A model generated the notes under the pieces. It was not told the origin of the DNA. It saw only the letters and a list, made by a program, of their open reading frames with translations, and did no database searches. From Neptunicoccus cionae (GTDB lineage Bacteria; Pseudomonadota; Alphaproteobacteria; Rhodobacterales; Rhodobacteraceae), in the NCBI RefSeq assembly GCF_002860325.1, contig NZ_PKOJ01000001.1, positions 186,001 to 250,000 of the forward strand: DNA of 64,000 nucleotides, given 5' to 3'. How positions within the stretch are numbered: the first letter of the stretch is position 1; each line of letters begins with the position of its first letter. This document shows, in pieces, positions 62,524 to 64,000 of this stretch. The position numbers and the translations under genes were made by a program.

Positions 62524-63465
62524 TTATCTTGAAAAGACCGCCTCGACACGGCGGTTTTTCTGGCGTCCGGCCTCTGTTGCATTGTCTGCGCGCGGGGAAA
62601 GAAATCCGACTCCGTGCGCCGACAGACGGCTGGCATCAATACCGTGATCGCGGATCAGGGCACGGCGCACACTGTCGGCCCGTTTGGTCGAGATCGCAAT
62701 ATTAGCCTCGACAGACCCTGACATATCGGAGTGGCCGACCAGCAGGACTTTTACTTCAGGGTCTTGTTTCAGCAATTCTGCCAGCTTGCTGAGCGAGCCG
62801 GTCGGATCGTTTCCCAGCTCCGCGCTGCCAGTCTGAAATTCCAGTCCCTCCAGCACCAGTGAGACCGGTCCGATTTGTCCGGCAATCTCTGGCTGTTCAA
62901 CCAGCGTTTCCGATGGCTTCAGGGCCGGTTCGTTGCCTTCCACAGTTCCGGCAGCTGGGCTGTATTCCGTCATCTGCACATAGACCGCTACCGGAGACCG
63001 GCTAAGCAGAAAGGTCACGTAAGCCGGATTTTCCGAAACCGTCTGTTTGGCGCTGATGAAACGGTAGTTGCGCAGGTTCACCCGCATCATGGGTTCATCC
63101 ACAACATCGATCCCGAAGCGGAAGTCAAAACCGCCGCATTCCTTGGCCACACAAAACATCAGCGGTTCGTAGCCGGCTGATGCAAGCTGTCCGAGAATTC
63201 CGGTTTGCACCTGTGCGACTGTGCTTTCACCGCCCATGACCCAAACCGTGCGCTGGATATTTTTCGGGGCTTCGACCTTGGGAATTTTGCCGTCTTTATA
63301 GGGTCCGATCGGCACAAGGGCAGGCAGGGTGTTTTCCACCTGCGAATAGGTTGCCTTCGCCCCGAGCGGAAGTTGCAACACGAATTCCGCAGCAGTTGCG
63401 GTCAGCGGCAGACCACACAACAAGGTGTAAAACAATGAGGATCGGAGCAGGCGGGCAGCTTTCAT
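62524..63465 (-). CDS. OmpA-domain outer-envelope protein
   Basis: A 313-aa exported protein with an N-terminal signal peptide (about 1-26, LLCGLPLTATAAE). A middle region of unknown fold (about 27-195) has two Cys in CVAKECGG. The C-terminal OmpA-like peptidoglycan-binding domain (about 205-313) shows LEFQTGSAEL, VLLVGHSDMSGSVEANIAISTKRADSVRRAL and AGRQKNRRVEAVF. It probably anchors the outer membrane to peptidoglycan. Its start overlaps the stop of the AhpD-like gene by four bases. Confidence 0.88.
   Translation of the reverse strand: MKAARLLRSSLFYTLLCGLPLTATAAEFVLQLPLGAKATYSQVENTLPALVPIGPYKDGKIPKVEAPKNIQRTVWVMGGESTVAQVQTGILGQLASAGYEPLMFCVAKECGGFDFRFGIDVVDEPMMRVNLRNYRFISAKQTVSENPAYVTFLLSRSPVAVYVQMTEYSPAAGTVEGNEPALKPSETLVEQPEIAGQIGPVSLVLEGLEFQTGSAELGNDPTGSLSKLAELLKQDPEVKVLLVGHSDMSGSVEANIAISTKRADSVRRALIRDHGIDASRLSAHGVGFLSPRADNATEAGRQKNRRVEAVFSR
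62537..62559 (+). terminator. Terminator behind the LysR gene, inside the OmpA gene end
   Basis: ACCGCC (62537-62542) and GGCGGT (62550-62555) form a stem with a 7-nt loop followed by TTTTT on the + strand. It would end LysR transcription 44-66 bases after its stop, while lying within the last codons of the opposing OmpA-type gene. Confidence 0.65.
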
Positions 63466-64000
63466 CGGAAGGCGCTGTGATACTCCGCATTTGGCTCCAT
63501 TGCCACAGCCGAGGAAAAGCGGTTGGACATATTGTAGAAAGCCGCAACGGCTGCAACATCCCAGATATCCGCGTCAGACAGCCCCGCATCCCGCAGGAGC
63601 TGGCGGTCCGGTTCTTCGATCTTGGCGCTGGCTTCTGTCATCTTCACCGCAAAGTCGAGCATGGCCCGTTCCCGCGCAGACAGATCGGCCACGCGGTAGT
63701 TCATCACCAGTGCCTCGCCCAGTTCCGGTTTGCCGCTCAACTGGCGCACGGCGGCACCGTGGGACACAAGACAGTAGAAACATTTATTGTGGGAACTGAC
63801 CACAACGGCGATCATCTCCCGTTCCAGCTTGCTCAGTCCGCTGTTTCCCAGCATCAGATCGTTATACATGCCGGTGAAGGCGTTCAGCTTGTCCACGTTA
63901 TGGGCGTAAGATTGCAGAACATTTGGCACAAACCCCAGTTTCTCTACACAGATATCGAAATACCGTTGGGTTTCCGGTGGCAGCGGGTCCATCTGCGGCA
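63462..64000 (-). CDS. AhpD-like peroxidase-related protein (5' end missing)
   Basis: A carboxymuconolactone-decarboxylase/AhpD-fold protein, probably a thiol-dependent peroxidase or related redox enzyme. It has the active-site pattern CFYCLVSHG (Cys-x2-Cys-x3-His) near residues 70-78 of the visible part, plus LDFAVKMTEASAKIEE and the C-terminal WDVAAVAAFYNMSNR. The reading frame is still open at the window end (residues PQ before the first ATG at 63992). The family is usually about 190 aa against 176 from that ATG, so the true start is probably outside. It precedes the OmpA-type gene with a four-base overlap. Confidence 0.85.
   Translation of the reverse strand, partial: PQMDPLPPETQRYFDICVEKLGFVPNVLQSYAHNVDKLNAFTGMYNDLMLGNSGLSKLEREMIAVVVSSHNKCFYCLVSHGAAVRQLSGKPELGEALVMNYRVADLSARERAMLDFAVKMTEASAKIEEPDRQLLRDAGLSDADIWDVAAVAAFYNMSNRFSSAVAMEPNAEYHSAFR

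Overview
The window looks like a chromosomal segment of a marine alphaproteobacterium of the Rhodobacterales (Roseobacter group). The basis is gene content and order seen by eye, with no database search: ectB-ectC-ask_ect ectoine genes, a parAB-rsmG-mnmG-mnmE-rho-hemJ block next to maf-aroE-coaE-dnaQ-secB, lptC-lptA-lptB followed by hpf and ptsN, a Tim44-like protein, and a glycosyltransferase/sulfotransferase cluster. Nearly all of the DNA is coding. No tRNA, rRNA, CRISPR array, insertion sequence or prophage was recognised.

Layout. 1-3.1 kb: ectoine synthesis on the + strand (ectB cut by the window edge). 3.2-6.2 kb: molybdate regulation and uptake, modE-modA-modB-modC, on the - strand. 6.4-10.2 kb: rnd, lptC-lptA-lptB, hpf (with a structured leader) and ptsN. 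10.2-20.4 kb: a surface-polysaccharide region with galU, four glycosyltransferases, a two-module sulfotransferase, kdsB, the PAP phosphatase cysQ and an ABC-2 permease. 20.5-31.7 kb: alkB, dnaK-dnaJ behind an RpoH-type promoter, maeB, mutS, a VOC protein and hrcA-grpE. 31.8-34.6 kb: rph-rdgB-hemW-DUF454, also behind an RpoH-type promoter.

34.6-48.8 kb is probably the replication-origin region. parB, parA, rsmG, mnmG, mnmE, rho and hemJ run leftward. Most genes from maf to smr run rightward. The 512-bp gap between the two arms has an AT-rich stretch followed by several DnaA-box-like 9-mers. Three perfect 16-bp parS palindromes lie within 2.3 kb inside rsmG and at the mnmG start codon.

48.8-64 kb: an MFS transporter, hslV and hslU separated by an unknown multi-span membrane protein, the rimP-nusA-ylxR-infB translation/transcription operon, tspO with an SDR oxidoreductase, a glutamine-synthetase-family enzyme, a LysR regulator, an OmpA-type protein and an AhpD-like protein cut by the window end.

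The least routine items are an apparent AUA start codon for mltA, the hairpin-rich hpf leader, the hslV-membrane protein-hslU arrangement, the parS sites embedded in codons, and the tandem sulfotransferase in the polysaccharide cluster.
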